Assembly: GCA_023429995.1 (NCBI GenBank)
Contig: JAEZCE010000078.1
Coordinates: 67,194-131,193 of the forward strand
DNA length: 64,000 bases
Origin: Bacillota bacterium
GTDB lineage: Bacteria; Bacillota; UBA4882; UBA8346
Direction: 5' to 3'
Below are positions 1 to 9,050 of this stretch, in pieces. A program made the position numbers and the translations under genes. The notes under the pieces were generated by a model that did not search any database, was not told the origin of the DNA, and worked only from the letters and a program-made list of their open reading frames with translations. Position 1 is the first letter of the stretch, and each line of letters begins with the position of its first letter.

Positions 1-2
1 CC

Positions 3-539
3 GTCGGGTTTCTTGCCGGAGTGGATACAGTGATGGTTGCCAGTCTCGGAGCAGGTTACCTTTTGATGACCAGACGGCTTAAGCCCAATAAAGTCTATGC
101 CAGCATTGATTTTAATCTGCTAGTCATATTTTGCGGCTTATTTATCATTATGGCCGGAGTTGAACACAGCGGGCTCATGAAATGGTTTCTTCGAGAACTG
201 GATTTTCTCAATTTTAAGCAGTTTTCGGTTTTTAGCATTCTAACGGTGTTATTGTCCAATATTTTCAGTAATGTGCCGGCTGTTCTATTATTGAAATTCT
301 TGATTCCCGCCGGTACCGGAGAATCATGGTGGGCCGGAATGGCCATTTTTAGCACCATCGCAGGCAACCTGACTCTCACGGGTTCAATGGCCAACCTGAT
401 TGTTGCTGAAAGCGCCAAACGGGAAGGGGTTAAAATTTCTTTTTTTGATTACCTCAAAGTAGGATTACCGCTTACCCTGATATTGTGTTTGATTTGTTTT
501 GGATATTTGACAATCTTTCATTTTCATCCCGCCTCCTAA
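3..539 (+). CDS. ArsB/NhaD-type anion or Na+/H+ permease, C-terminal part
   Basis: The reading frame is open from the left edge, so the gene starts outside the window. The visible 178 residues are hydrophobic, with about five membrane spans, and carry the features of the ion-transporter superfamily C-terminal half: a span ending in SNVPAVLLL and a following GNLTLTGSMANLIVAE stretch, which resembles the substrate-binding hairpin of ArsB, NhaD and CitM-like permeases. Such proteins move arsenite, Na+ or carboxylates across the inner membrane. The substrate cannot be told from this fragment. The gene ends 200 bases before a strong hairpin, which may terminate it. Family assignment is fairly secure; function is not. 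Confidence 0.7.
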   Translation, partial: VGFLAGVDTVMVASLGAGYLLMTRRLKPNKVYASIDFNLLVIFCGLFIIMAGVEHSGLMKWFLRELDFLNFKQFSVFSILTVLLSNIFSNVPAVLLLKFLIPAGTGESWWAGMAIFSTIAGNLTLTGSMANLIVAESAKREGVKISFFDYLKVGLPLTLILCLICFGYLTIFHFHPAS

Positions 540-740
540 AATCTGGTTGACAGGAAATCTTATTTGTCATATACTAGAAAAGTATTTTGTATACATTTTA
601 GGAAAGGAGAGAATGCGTTACAATGAAAATTAATGAGGTATTTTATCACTAATTGCATAATCATAAAACAGTGTAACCATCGCCTTATCCATAACATAGT
701 ACCCGGTTTAATGAATTTTCAAACGAGGTATTTGTGAAGG
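540..740. other. non-coding stretch after the permease
   Basis: About 200 AT-rich bases without a convincing gene. A very short reading frame (ATG at 622, nine codons) follows a purine-rich AGGAAAGGAG-like stretch near 599-610, so a leader peptide is conceivable, but nothing supports it beyond the ribosome-site-like sequence. Confidence 0.3.
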
Positions 741-776
741 GCACGAATCAGGTTATCGTGCTTTTTTTTGTTTTTT
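741..776 (+). terminator. rho-independent terminator
   Basis: Six-base arms GCACGA (741-746) and TCGTGC (756-761) close a nine-base loop and are followed directly by a run of eight T and more T after one G. This is a typical intrinsic terminator on the + strand, most likely ending the permease transcript. Confidence 0.75.
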
Positions 777-778
777 GG

Positions 779-813
779 ATTCCGTAGCTTGGTTGCTGGC
801 TACGGAATTTTTA
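779..813 (+). repeat. perfect 10-bp hairpin, second terminator-like element
   Basis: Arms ATTCCGTAGC (779-788) and GCTACGGAAT (799-808) are perfect inverted repeats around a ten-base loop, followed by TTTTA. It lies three bases after the T run of the preceding terminator. It could be a tandem terminator or a folded leader of the small gene at 882. Confidence 0.55.
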
Positions 814-881
814 TATCTCCGGATAATGGCCTTGCGTGTGGGCGTACGCCTTGATGGTTACTGGAGGAAAGGATAATTGTC

Positions 882-1037
882 ATGATCAACCGTAAAAAGA
901 AAAAACAAATCCCGGGCCTCAACACCAGAGTCATGTGGAATATTAATCCCCGGACCAGAGTTTTGGAGGATGAACGAAAAAACATCACAAAAATTCGCCA
1001 AAACGGCAATAAGTTATGTCATTCTTTTGAAAACTGA
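882..1037 (+). CDS. small basic protein, 51 aa, unknown function
   Basis: An ATG preceded at good distance by GGAGGAAAGG (863-872) opens a 51-codon frame. The product starts MINRKKKKQIPG and holds a core resembling WNINPRTRV followed by D-RKN and basic residues, a pattern I associate with short uncharacterised Firmicutes proteins, though I cannot name the family. No signal peptide or membrane span is visible. It lies 57 bases upstream of an ABC exporter pair and downstream of two hairpins. The strong ribosome site and the non-random composition argue for a real gene; its role is unknown. Confidence 0.6.
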   Translation: MINRKKKKQIPGLNTRVMWNINPRTRVLEDERKNITKIRQNGNKLCHSFEN

Positions 1038-1093
1038 ACGCCACGCGAATTCACGTTTTTGGGAAAAATTAATTCAGGATGGGAGTGTTTCCT

Positions 1094-2827
1094 TTGAAAC
1101 GCTTATTTCAATATATTAACCGGTTCCACTGGTACTTCATCATTGCGATTGCCGCCATGATCTTCAGCATTGTATTGGATATGTTTAATCCTCACTTGCT
1201 GAAAGTGGTCATTGATAAAATCATTATCGGAAAACAACTAAGCCTTATGACCACAGTCTTGTTGACCTTACTTGGAATTACCGTCAGCCGGGCTATTTTA
1301 GGCTATATCAAAGAATTTCTGTTTGACTGCGGCGGACAAAGGGTGGTCACCGATTTAAGGCAAGATCTTTTCGATCATCTGCAGACCCTTTCTTTTTCTT
1401 ATTTTGACGGGGTCAATACCGGTGAATTGATGTCAAGGTTAAAGGAAGATATTGATAACATCATGCGCACCGTAGTCTTTGGGTTTATGTTATTCACTGA
1501 GCAATGCATTTATTTTTTAGTTGCCTCTACCCTATTGTTTCTGCTCCATTGGAAATTGGCCCTCATCGCTTTGCTGGTAATGCCGGTCATCGCTTTCCTG
1601 GCTTTACGGCTTGAGAGCCAAATCGGGGTCGTTTATGATAAAATCAGCGATCAAGCGGTGCTTATCAATACAACCGCCCAGGAGAACTTGGCCGGCGTAA
1701 GACTCGTAAAAGCTTTTGGACGCGAAAAATATGAGATCCATAAATTTTTTGAGCAAAATCAGAAAAATTACAAACTTAATATGGAACAGGCCAGGATTTG
1801 GGGCCGGCAATATCCCCGGATCGAGTTTTTAACCAACCTGGCCATTGTTTTGGTTACTACAGTGGGCGGTTATTTGGTGATTGACAAAAGCATTTCCATC
1901 GGAACACTGGTCGCTTTCAGCAATTATCTTTTCATGCTGATTTGGCCCATGAGAATGCTTGGCTGGCTCACCAACATGTTGGCCCAATGCATGGCTTCAC
2001 TTGGAAAGATCGAAGCCCTGTTCCAGGAGCAACCGGCAATAAAAAGTCCGGAGCATCCGATTGTACCCCAAAAGATTCAAGGACGGGTTGTCTTTGAAAA
2101 TGTCAATTTTGAATACAACGGCGCTACGATTCTCAAGAATATCAATCTGGATGTAAAACCCGGATCGACAGTGGCTATTATGGGCCTTACCGGTTCAGGA
2201 AAAAGCTCCATCATCAACTTAATTAGCCGGTTTTATGATTGCAGTTCCGGTAAAATCACAATTGACGGAGTGGATATTAAAGACTGGCCTCTGGGGTTGC
2301 TGAGGGAACAAGTATCCGTGGTAATGCAGGAGACTTTTCTGTTTTCCGATACCATCCTGGAAAACATTGAATTCGGCTCACCGGATACCCAGGAAAGTGA
2401 AATGATGACAGCGGCGAAGGACGCCAGAGTCGATGAATTTGTTTCCCAGCTTCCCGATGGTTATAACACGGTCATCGGTGAGCGCGGGATTGGCCTTTCC
2501 GGCGGGGAAAAACAACGGGTAGCCCTGGCAAGGGCCTTGGTGAAAAAAAGTCCGCTATTAATCTTGGATGATGCTACATCCAATCTGGATATGGAAACCG
2601 AATATCAAATCCAACTCGCCTTGGAAAAACGTTCGGGTATGACCAAATTCATTGTGGCCCACCGTATTTCGGCGGTTAAGAACGCCGACGAGATTATTTT
2701 CATTGAAAACGGCGAAATTGTCGAACGGGGAACCCACTGGCAGTTATTAGCGCTCCAGAATCGTTATTATGAAATTTACCGGGAACAATTCCAAGGGGTC
2801 TTGGATCTAAAAAAGCAGGAGGCTTAA
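1094..2827 (+). CDS. ABC exporter half-transporter, degenerate-site subunit
   Basis: Fused membrane-plus-ATPase half-transporter of the MsbA/BmrA type, about 577 residues. Six membrane spans occupy roughly residues 10-300, and the nucleotide-binding domain follows with Walker A (GLTGSGKSS, near 365), Q-loop (VVMQETF), signature LSGGEKQ, Walker B ending LILDDATS and switch histidine in VAHRIS. The catalytic glutamate after Walker B is aspartate, as in the degenerate-site subunit of heterodimeric exporters such as BmrC, LmrC and TM287. The gene at 2904 supplies the other half. I chose TTG at 1094 because GGGAG lies eight bases upstream; an in-frame ATG at 1079 has no such site. Probable substrates are drugs or lipids; the sequence does not say which. 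Confidence 0.9.
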   Translation: MKRLFQYINRFHWYFIIAIAAMIFSIVLDMFNPHLLKVVIDKIIIGKQLSLMTTVLLTLLGITVSRAILGYIKEFLFDCGGQRVVTDLRQDLFDHLQTLSFSYFDGVNTGELMSRLKEDIDNIMRTVVFGFMLFTEQCIYFLVASTLLFLLHWKLALIALLVMPVIAFLALRLESQIGVVYDKISDQAVLINTTAQENLAGVRLVKAFGREKYEIHKFFEQNQKNYKLNMEQARIWGRQYPRIEFLTNLAIVLVTTVGGYLVIDKSISIGTLVAFSNYLFMLIWPMRMLGWLTNMLAQCMASLGKIEALFQEQPAIKSPEHPIVPQKIQGRVVFENVNFEYNGATILKNINLDVKPGSTVAIMGLTGSGKSSIINLISRFYDCSSGKITIDGVDIKDWPLGLLREQVSVVMQETFLFSDTILENIEFGSPDTQESEMMTAAKDARVDEFVSQLPDGYNTVIGERGIGLSGGEKQRVALARALVKKSPLLILDDATSNLDMETEYQIQLALEKRSGMTKFIVAHRISAVKNADEIIFIENGEIVERGTHWQLLALQNRYYEIYREQFQGVLDLKKQEA

Positions 2828-2903
2828 TGGGCCTCATATTGAACCGAAGAAATGAGTAACCAAGAAATAGAAAATCCTTGGAATAAAAAGAAGGAGGCCC
2901 AAC

Positions 2904-4703
2904 ATGCCCTTTGATAGCCTTCGGGATGATGAATATACCAAAGAAGCCTTGAATAAAGAAATTATAAAGAAACTATTATCATACCTGAAACCTTATAAAC
3001 TCGAAGTTTTGCTTACCCTATCCCTGATGGGGTTCGTCATCGTGACCGATCTTTTAAACCCCTATTTCTTAAAATTAGCCATTGATAAGTATATTGTGGG
3101 TAAAAATATTACCGGCCTTTTCCAATTGGGCCTGGCCATGGTGGTTATTAAAGTCTTCGCTTTATTTGCCGCCCGAAAAAGAATTGAAATCATGGCCGGA
3201 GTGACCAATAAAATATTGCTTACGATCCGGCAAGAGCTCTATACCCATATTCAAAAATTGCCCTTCAACTTTTTCGATACCCGGCCGGTCGGTAAAATTT
3301 TAGCCCGGATCATCGGAGACGTCAATTCCTTAAACGACCTTTTCACCAACAGTGTGACCAATTTACTCCCCGATCTGGCCACACTGGTTGCAGTCACCGC
3401 CATTATGTTATCGATGAACGCCCCTTTGGCGATGGCAGCCCTGATTTCGTTGCCGTTTCTCATTATCTTCCTGGGGTCGGTTCAAGTGCTATCTCACCAG
3501 CGCTGGCGCAATCATCGTAAAAAAGTCTCCACCTGCAATGCCTTTACCCACGAGAATTTTTCGGGGATCCGGGTGGTGCAAAGCTTTACTTCCGAGAAGA
3601 AAACCAGTAAGATTTATCACGGTTTAATCCATGACATGTTGAAAGCATTTGTTCATGCGGTCCGATTAAACGATTTCTTTTGGCCTTCGGTCGAGGTGTC
3701 CTGGGGTATTGGCACCATCGCAGTAGCCTGGTACGGTATCCATTTACTAAACACCGGCACCATTACGGTAGGGCTTTTGGTGGCCTTCATCGGTTATATC
3801 TCCATGTTCTGGCAGCCGGTAATGAATATTAGTAATTTTTACAATACCTTGATTTCCAACATGTCCGGCGCGGAACGCATTTTCGATATCATGAGCATTG
3901 AGCCGGCAATCAGAAATAATTCCAATGCGAAGCCCCTTCCCCAAATCAAAGGGACTGTGACTTTCGAGCATGTCTTTTTCGGTTACGAAACCGGTCAGGA
4001 AGTACTCACGGATATCAATTTTCAAGTTAAACCCGGCCAGACCATTGCCTTAGTCGGTCCAACCGGCGCCGGCAAGACCAGTATTGTCAATTTGATCGGC
4101 CGTTTTTACGATGCCACCGGCGGGACGGTCTCCATTGACGGGTTTAACGTCAAGGAAGTAACTTTGGAGAGCCTGCATAGCCAATTGGGAGTCGTTCTGC
4201 AAGACACCTTCCTCTTCTCGGGAAGCATCAAGGATAATATCCGCTACGGCAAACTGGATGCGACCGATGAAGAAATCATTGCTGCCGCCACAGCCGTCCA
4301 TGCCCATGAGTTCATCATGAAACTGGAACATGGTTATGATACCGACGTAAATGAACGCGGCTCCAGGCTTTCTTTCGGTCAACGCCAACAAATCGCCTTT
4401 GCCCGGGCGTTGCTTTCCAATCCCCGGATTTTGATTCTGGATGAAGCCACCGCTGGAATCGATACCCATACCGAACGTCTGGTGCAGCAAGGGATCGCCA
4501 GATTACTTAAGGGGCGGACTTCCTTTGTCATCGCCCACCGGCTCTCCACCATTGAAAATGCCGATCGGATTATGGTGATCGATGAAGGCCGGATTATAGA
4601 ATCCGGTACCCATGAGGAACTGCTGGAGTTGAAGGGCAAGTATTACGAATTATTTACGGCGCAGTTTAAGTTCTGGGCAGATTCCCAAGAAAAGATTGGG
4701 TAA
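2904..4703 (+). CDS. ABC exporter half-transporter, catalytic-site subunit
   Basis: Second half of the heterodimeric exporter, 599 residues, with six membrane spans (about 35-320) and an ATPase domain: Walker A GPTGAGKTS at about 385, VVLQDTF Q-loop, signature LSFGQRQ, Walker B ILILDEATAG with the normal catalytic glutamate, and switch histidine in IAHRLS. The altered signature (F for the first G of LSGGQ) pairs in the dimer with the Asp-containing Walker B of the upstream subunit, so both deviations fall in one ATP site, exactly the pattern of BmrCD-like pumps. An AAGGAGG site precedes the ATG. It follows the partner gene after 76 bases, most likely in one transcript. Confidence 0.9.
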   Translation: MPFDSLRDDEYTKEALNKEIIKKLLSYLKPYKLEVLLTLSLMGFVIVTDLLNPYFLKLAIDKYIVGKNITGLFQLGLAMVVIKVFALFAARKRIEIMAGVTNKILLTIRQELYTHIQKLPFNFFDTRPVGKILARIIGDVNSLNDLFTNSVTNLLPDLATLVAVTAIMLSMNAPLAMAALISLPFLIIFLGSVQVLSHQRWRNHRKKVSTCNAFTHENFSGIRVVQSFTSEKKTSKIYHGLIHDMLKAFVHAVRLNDFFWPSVEVSWGIGTIAVAWYGIHLLNTGTITVGLLVAFIGYISMFWQPVMNISNFYNTLISNMSGAERIFDIMSIEPAIRNNSNAKPLPQIKGTVTFEHVFFGYETGQEVLTDINFQVKPGQTIALVGPTGAGKTSIVNLIGRFYDATGGTVSIDGFNVKEVTLESLHSQLGVVLQDTFLFSGSIKDNIRYGKLDATDEEIIAAATAVHAHEFIMKLEHGYDTDVNERGSRLSFGQRQQIAFARALLSNPRILILDEATAGIDTHTERLVQQGIARLLKGRTSFVIAHRLSTIENADRIMVIDEGRIIESGTHEELLELKGKYYELFTAQFKFWADSQEKIG

Positions 4704-4749
4704 AACAAAACCGTCACCCTATTCATTGCATGTAAACCACCTAAAAATG

Positions 4750-4810
4750 ATTGCCAGGGATTCGAGAGTAAATTCAACTCATCCTGGCAATTTTTAATTT
4801 CATGCTTGAA
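4750..4810 (+). terminator. terminator after the ABC exporter genes
   Basis: Arms ATTGCCAGG (4750-4758) and CCTGGCAAT (4793-4801) are perfect inverted repeats with a long loop, followed by TTTTTAATTT. It lies 47 bases after the stop of the second ABC gene on the same strand. Confidence 0.65.
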
Positions 4811-4949
4811 ATTTTTAAACATCCTAAAACACCCCTGAGATGGATAGGAGTTTATACTTGCCATAATTACCATTCATTTATTCTTGAACTAAGTTTTGGC
4901 CTATTATATAGTTTGCATAGATTGTTTGTAAATAATTAGGGGGTAAAGT

Positions 4950-5861
4950 ATGGTACAAAGAATTTCCGCCTTATTTCTTGCTTCTTGGTTATTGTTCATC
5001 ATGACCACTTATTCTTTTGGAGCGATACTACCGGTTTCTTCCCCATTTCAGCTTGGAAATTCATGGTATACAAAGACAGATAGCTGGTATTCGATCAATA
5101 ATGACAAGCCCAAGGTCAATATTTACGCCAAAAATATATCTCCGAATTTTTCCATAGCCGGAGGAGAATATTATCAGAACGATCAGACTTTCATTGATTT
5201 ATTTTTTCAAGATGTAAACAAATCAAACATGACTTATTTTGGCGGCAGCTATTTATGGGACTCCGGTTTATTTGTCGGCTTGAATTATTTAAAAACAGCC
5301 ACCACATCTGAAACTCTGTTATCCCCGGGATATCGTTTCACGCTTAAGGATCATGGTTATCTGGCATTAAGTTTTGATTATCTAGCCAATGACGATTCAG
5401 ATATTCATGACATTGTCAGTTATGACGTGAATTTTAAACTATTTCCCAAAAAGATGAAGATTTATGGTGAAATTTGCTTGCCGAAGGAAGGCAATGATAC
5501 AATTGTCAACCTTGGCGCCAATTACGAGGTGAGGAAGGGCCTTGTTGTAGGCGCCGATTATATGTCCCAGGGGAGTCAAGATGCCTACAGCGCCGGTTTA
5601 ACTTATAAGGCTCAATCCTTGATCATCGATGCAGCATTGGGGGAAAATTTCACCCAAAATTATTACCAGTTCGCCGCTACGGAAAATCTCAAAAATTTTA
5701 GTATCGGGGCTTTGTATCAAAAATATCAGAATGACCATGACCCCGTGATTACGGTTCAAGGAAAATATCATTTAACGAAAGCCGATTTAATTTTGAAATA
5801 TACTTTTGAAAATGATTCTTACAACCAAGTTACCGTGCTGGCGTATGAAAGAAGGCTTTAG
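4950..5861 (+). CDS. secreted beta-barrel-like protein, possible outer-membrane protein
   Basis: 303 residues starting with a clear signal peptide (hydrophobic segment about 7-24, cleavage near SFGA). The mature part has no hydrophobic helices but many alternating polar/apolar strands rich in Y, F, G, N and D, such as FFGGSYLWD-like and LGANYEV-like segments, with a strand near the C-terminus (NQVTVLAYERRL). This resembles a 10- to 14-strand barrel, as in outer-membrane porin-like proteins. The ribosome site AGGGGG precedes the ATG. No family was recognised. It is monocistronic: a terminator lies upstream and the next gene is convergent. If truly a barrel it implies an outer membrane. Secretion is well supported; barrel fold is inference. 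Confidence 0.7.
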   Translation: MVQRISALFLASWLLFIMTTYSFGAILPVSSPFQLGNSWYTKTDSWYSINNDKPKVNIYAKNISPNFSIAGGEYYQNDQTFIDLFFQDVNKSNMTYFGGSYLWDSGLFVGLNYLKTATTSETLLSPGYRFTLKDHGYLALSFDYLANDDSDIHDIVSYDVNFKLFPKKMKIYGEICLPKEGNDTIVNLGANYEVRKGLVVGADYMSQGSQDAYSAGLTYKAQSLIIDAALGENFTQNYYQFAATENLKNFSIGALYQKYQNDHDPVITVQGKYHLTKADLILKYTFENDSYNQVTVLAYERRL

Positions 5862-5906
5862 ATCCCCTGGTTGAACTCTGGAAGGATCAAACTTAAGGTT
5901 AAAAAG

Positions 5907-7709
5907 TTACTTAAACTTCATAACCTGAAATGAACTATCAATTTGTCTTAAATCCTTCAAAGGTATTATCTCTGGATAATCCTCCAACTGATGGATAATT
6001 AGGTCATTATAATCAAGCGCGTTTTTCGGCTCATTATCCCGGTATACCGCTACAATATGAGACCCAAAGTGTAAAAGTAAACCGTTTTCAATAAGCTCAT
6101 CATTGATGGATACTTTTCCTTTCCTACCATAGGCAATACCATTCATAAAATGACTTACATCATCAAGTTCGATCAGGTAAGGCCGTAATTGGTAGGGATT
6201 AAGATAAGGAATTTTTTTCCCCAAACGGCGTTGACCATAAATGATAAAATTGCTGCAATCAGCCCCGTATTTGGCATCAGCGCCTATATTCCCTCCATCT
6301 TTAATTAAGGAACTCCCTAACACATAGGGCAAATTGAAAACTTCAGTTAATTTTCCCAAATAACCCTGGCCTTTGAATCTAGAGATGCATAGGATATTGG
6401 ATTGATAAGTATTGGGGCCGTCTGAAACTTCCATAAAAATTCTGGCAGTCCCTAAACCGGTTTTGGAGTCAAAGGCTGCCGCCAGGCTTTCTCCCTTTAG
6501 TTCCATAGAATTACCAATGACTGTTTTTTCATCAAAGCGGATTGCTTTAAGAGTGTCATCCGCATATCCATAATTCCGTTTGGTAATATTCATACTTTTT
6601 TCAGCTGGCAAAAGCGCTTTCCAGCTTATGTGAAGATTAGGGGTATTATATGGATTAGCTGCCTTTAAAAGTAAATTATCATCCCTATTAATATAATTAA
6701 ATTGACGAGTTGGCACTTTCTGCCCGTTAACATAAATAACAATTTCAGGTTTACATTGGATTGTTTTTTGCCACTGATTGAGTAATTTACCCCAATCTTC
6801 TCTTCGAAAAACTACGTTAATTCTGTTATACGCGCGTAAAATAAAGCTTTTTAAAGTGTCTGACGCCTCCGATATTTGATAACTGGGGATTGCAGATTTG
6901 TTTTTATAATAACTTACAGCTAAATTAGAACGATCCGGTCCAGTATCAACGAACGGTTCATATTCTATCCGCATATTCACAACATTAGAAAAGGTTTTTA
7001 GAAAATAATATAGCAATGAATCTGCCTGTTCTTTCGATTTCAAATATGGCCGGGAGATAGCAATTGTCACAGCTAGAAGGTTTTTTAAGCGCAAAACATA
7101 TTCAGCGACCGCTTCAGTTTGAGCCGCTAATTGATAATTATCCAAGTCGGTAAAATAATCAAGATCGATACTCACGATAACCGGTAATGATATTTCCGGG
7201 GAGTTTTTTATACGGCAAAGATCAGTAACAACAAAGTCGGGAGAAAGATCCCCGCAGTTTCTGGCAATGGCTGATTCATACCGGTTAATATCTTTCTGAA
7301 CCTGGAGGGACTTTTCTCTTAAATCAGTGTCCGTTAATGAGTTCCCCGCCACCCAATGCACCTTAGCGATGGGTCTGGGCATTAATGGTTCTATCCAACT
7401 AAAGCATTGGATCAAACCGTTTTTTCGCCAATCTTTACTTAGGGTGTCAATAGCCCCATCAGCTTGGTTTGCCAATATGAATGAACGGATTTCATCCGAA
7501 TGGAAAGCTTCGGAAGCGTCACTGTGTTTGTCGAAAAGAATCAGTTGATATTGTCCTGAACAATCAATGTTTTTAATGATCCAATAAAAACTCCCGGCGT
7601 GGGAATCTTCAAAATAAACAGGAATACAAGATGACGCTTGGACATACGCATTCCCGAAGATACAAAACACGAATAAAACGATTGTCAGTCCAGTATGGGG
7701 GGTTCTCAT
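5907..7709 (-). CDS. exported UPF0489 (arginase-like) plus NlpC/P60-like fusion protein
   Basis: 600 residues. A signal peptide (1-25) is followed by a region resembling UPF0489, the arginase-fold family that includes peptide arginases: likely metal ligands are His37 (EDSHAG), Asp60-Lys-His-Ser-Asp64 and Asp182/Asp184 (SIDLDYF). A middle segment (about 280-430) looks like beta-rich, Ig-like linker. The C-terminal part (about 440-590) has a cysteine-hydrolase pattern: Cys in YGADCSNF, His in HFGSHIVAVY and a later His in IIHQLEDY, as in NlpC/P60 amidases. This suggests an extracytoplasmic enzyme acting on peptides or cell wall. It is the last gene of a four-gene operon, three bases after the previous stop. 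Domain calls are from motifs only. Confidence 0.65.
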   Translation of the reverse strand: MRTPHTGLTIVLFVFCIFGNAYVQASSCIPVYFEDSHAGSFYWIIKNIDCSGQYQLILFDKHSDASEAFHSDEIRSFILANQADGAIDTLSKDWRKNGLIQCFSWIEPLMPRPIAKVHWVAGNSLTDTDLREKSLQVQKDINRYESAIARNCGDLSPDFVVTDLCRIKNSPEISLPVIVSIDLDYFTDLDNYQLAAQTEAVAEYVLRLKNLLAVTIAISRPYLKSKEQADSLLYYFLKTFSNVVNMRIEYEPFVDTGPDRSNLAVSYYKNKSAIPSYQISEASDTLKSFILRAYNRINVVFRREDWGKLLNQWQKTIQCKPEIVIYVNGQKVPTRQFNYINRDDNLLLKAANPYNTPNLHISWKALLPAEKSMNITKRNYGYADDTLKAIRFDEKTVIGNSMELKGESLAAAFDSKTGLGTARIFMEVSDGPNTYQSNILCISRFKGQGYLGKLTEVFNLPYVLGSSLIKDGGNIGADAKYGADCSNFIIYGQRRLGKKIPYLNPYQLRPYLIELDDVSHFMNGIAYGRKGKVSINDELIENGLLLHFGSHIVAVYRDNEPKNALDYNDLIIHQLEDYPEIIPLKDLRQIDSSFQVMKFK

Positions 7710-7712
7710 AAA

Positions 7713-9050
7713 TCAACGGGCCCCTGCGCGCGGCCTTTCCGTTAATTTTTTACGTAAAAGAATCTCACTGATACAAGTATCATCATATTTGGTTCCTTTG
7801 TATACTTTATTGATAATCAAGCGAATCGTCTTCACTTCTTTATCGTAACCGCCCAGATCAATAAATTGATAAGCTTTGGGTGAATGAGCCCCATCCCTTA
7901 CATAATCATCGACCAACGATCCGATAATGGTATATGAGTCATTAAGCACTATTTTGAGCTCGGCAACTCTGTTATTAGCAAAGTATAGGCTCGGCGATTT
8001 GGCATATCCCGGGATCATTCCGATTTGATAAAGCTGGGTTGGCTTCTTTAAATGAATGGTGACACTCTCGCCGATTCCATCTCCTTTTACCCCTTCAATC
8101 CATGCGGTACTTGCATTATAGTCTCCTACATTAGACGCTTGACAACTGACACCGCCATTTTGGGCCAGAACGGAGGAGGCTGTAGCCGAATACTGGTGAA
8201 AATCAAAATAATATTTGTTATTATCAAAGGTATACCAACTTTCATCTCCGCCAGCGGAATAATTCCATTTGGTAGATATTTTATTATTGAAGTCAATGGT
8301 TATATTATCTTTCAACGTTGGTTCCAAATCGGTAAAACTCCATGAAAAAGTATTTCCTTTTCTTGTAAACCGGTTGGCGGGTTTAATGATCAATGAATCA
8401 GGATTTATGGTAACTGCCTTAACATTGACTATTCCATTTTGAATCGATCCTTTCCAAGCTGCTCCGGTAGATAATAGATATGTAAATAGATCGGAATCAT
8501 AATCCATATCGTTGGAGACTCCGCCTCCACCACTTTGATATAACGATTCGTAGGTGATTTTTACGGTTTTTGACTCTGCCTTTTTAAAATGAACGCTGGA
8601 AGTAAACCAACAAACGAACGGTTTTGGCGAGTTCTCCTCGGATTCCATTGTATAATAATCGGGCAATGAAACCCAGTCAACTCTTTCACCCTTCTCCAGT
8701 TTGTATGGTATCTCTTTATTATCAATCGTAATTTGATAATCTTCAATTTCAACATACTGAGAAATCTTACTTTTATCATCCAACATTGACGTAATACAAG
8801 GGAACCCCGCTTTTACGGTAACATCCTCCCCTTCGTTGGTTAACAAGTATTCTACGTTCACTTTGGCTCGATCCCGGTATAAATCCATATTAAGGATTTC
8901 TTTTGCCATGACCACTTGACTAGTTCCAATCGCTTTGAAATTACCGGTGCCGATATTGCCGTCTCCCCCTCCACCCCAATTTGCTCTAGCACAAAACGGC
9001 GGTAAAATGTATACAGCAATCAAAAGTCCAATGAATAAAACCTTTTTCAT
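7713..9050 (-). CDS. exported protein with C-terminal NADase-type glycan-binding domain
   Basis: 445 residues with a signal peptide (1-23, ending near ARA). The N-terminal 250 residues are beta-rich and resemble DUF4424-type secreted proteins (YRDRAKVNVEYLLTN-like opening, long glycine-rich GGGGVS loop). The C-terminal 140 residues match the discoidin-like NADase-type glycan-binding domain: S-V-VGDYNASTAWIEG, GIGESVTIHL, GYAKSPSLYFANNR and the closing KYDDTCISEI are its hallmarks. It probably binds a surface glycan. Its start overlaps the stop of the CapA-like gene by four bases (ATGA), indicating translational coupling. The binding domain call is strong; the N-terminal family is tentative. 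Confidence 0.7.
   Translation of the reverse strand: MKKVLFIGLLIAVYILPPFCARANWGGGGDGNIGTGNFKAIGTSQVVMAKEILNMDLYRDRAKVNVEYLLTNEGEDVTVKAGFPCITSMLDDKSKISQYVEIEDYQITIDNKEIPYKLEKGERVDWVSLPDYYTMESEENSPKPFVCWFTSSVHFKKAESKTVKITYESLYQSGGGGVSNDMDYDSDLFTYLLSTGAAWKGSIQNGIVNVKAVTINPDSLIIKPANRFTRKGNTFSWSFTDLEPTLKDNITIDFNNKISTKWNYSAGGDESWYTFDNNKYYFDFHQYSATASSVLAQNGGVSCQASNVGDYNASTAWIEGVKGDGIGESVTIHLKKPTQLYQIGMIPGYAKSPSLYFANNRVAELKIVLNDSYTIIGSLVDDYVRDGAHSPKAYQFIDLGGYDKEVKTIRLIINKVYKGTKYDDTCISEILLRKKLTERPRAGAR

Noticed and set aside
800..1009. Minus-strand frame of 69 codons opposite the small basic protein
   Set aside because: It overlaps the better-supported + strand gene at 882-1037, has no ribosome site and odd composition.
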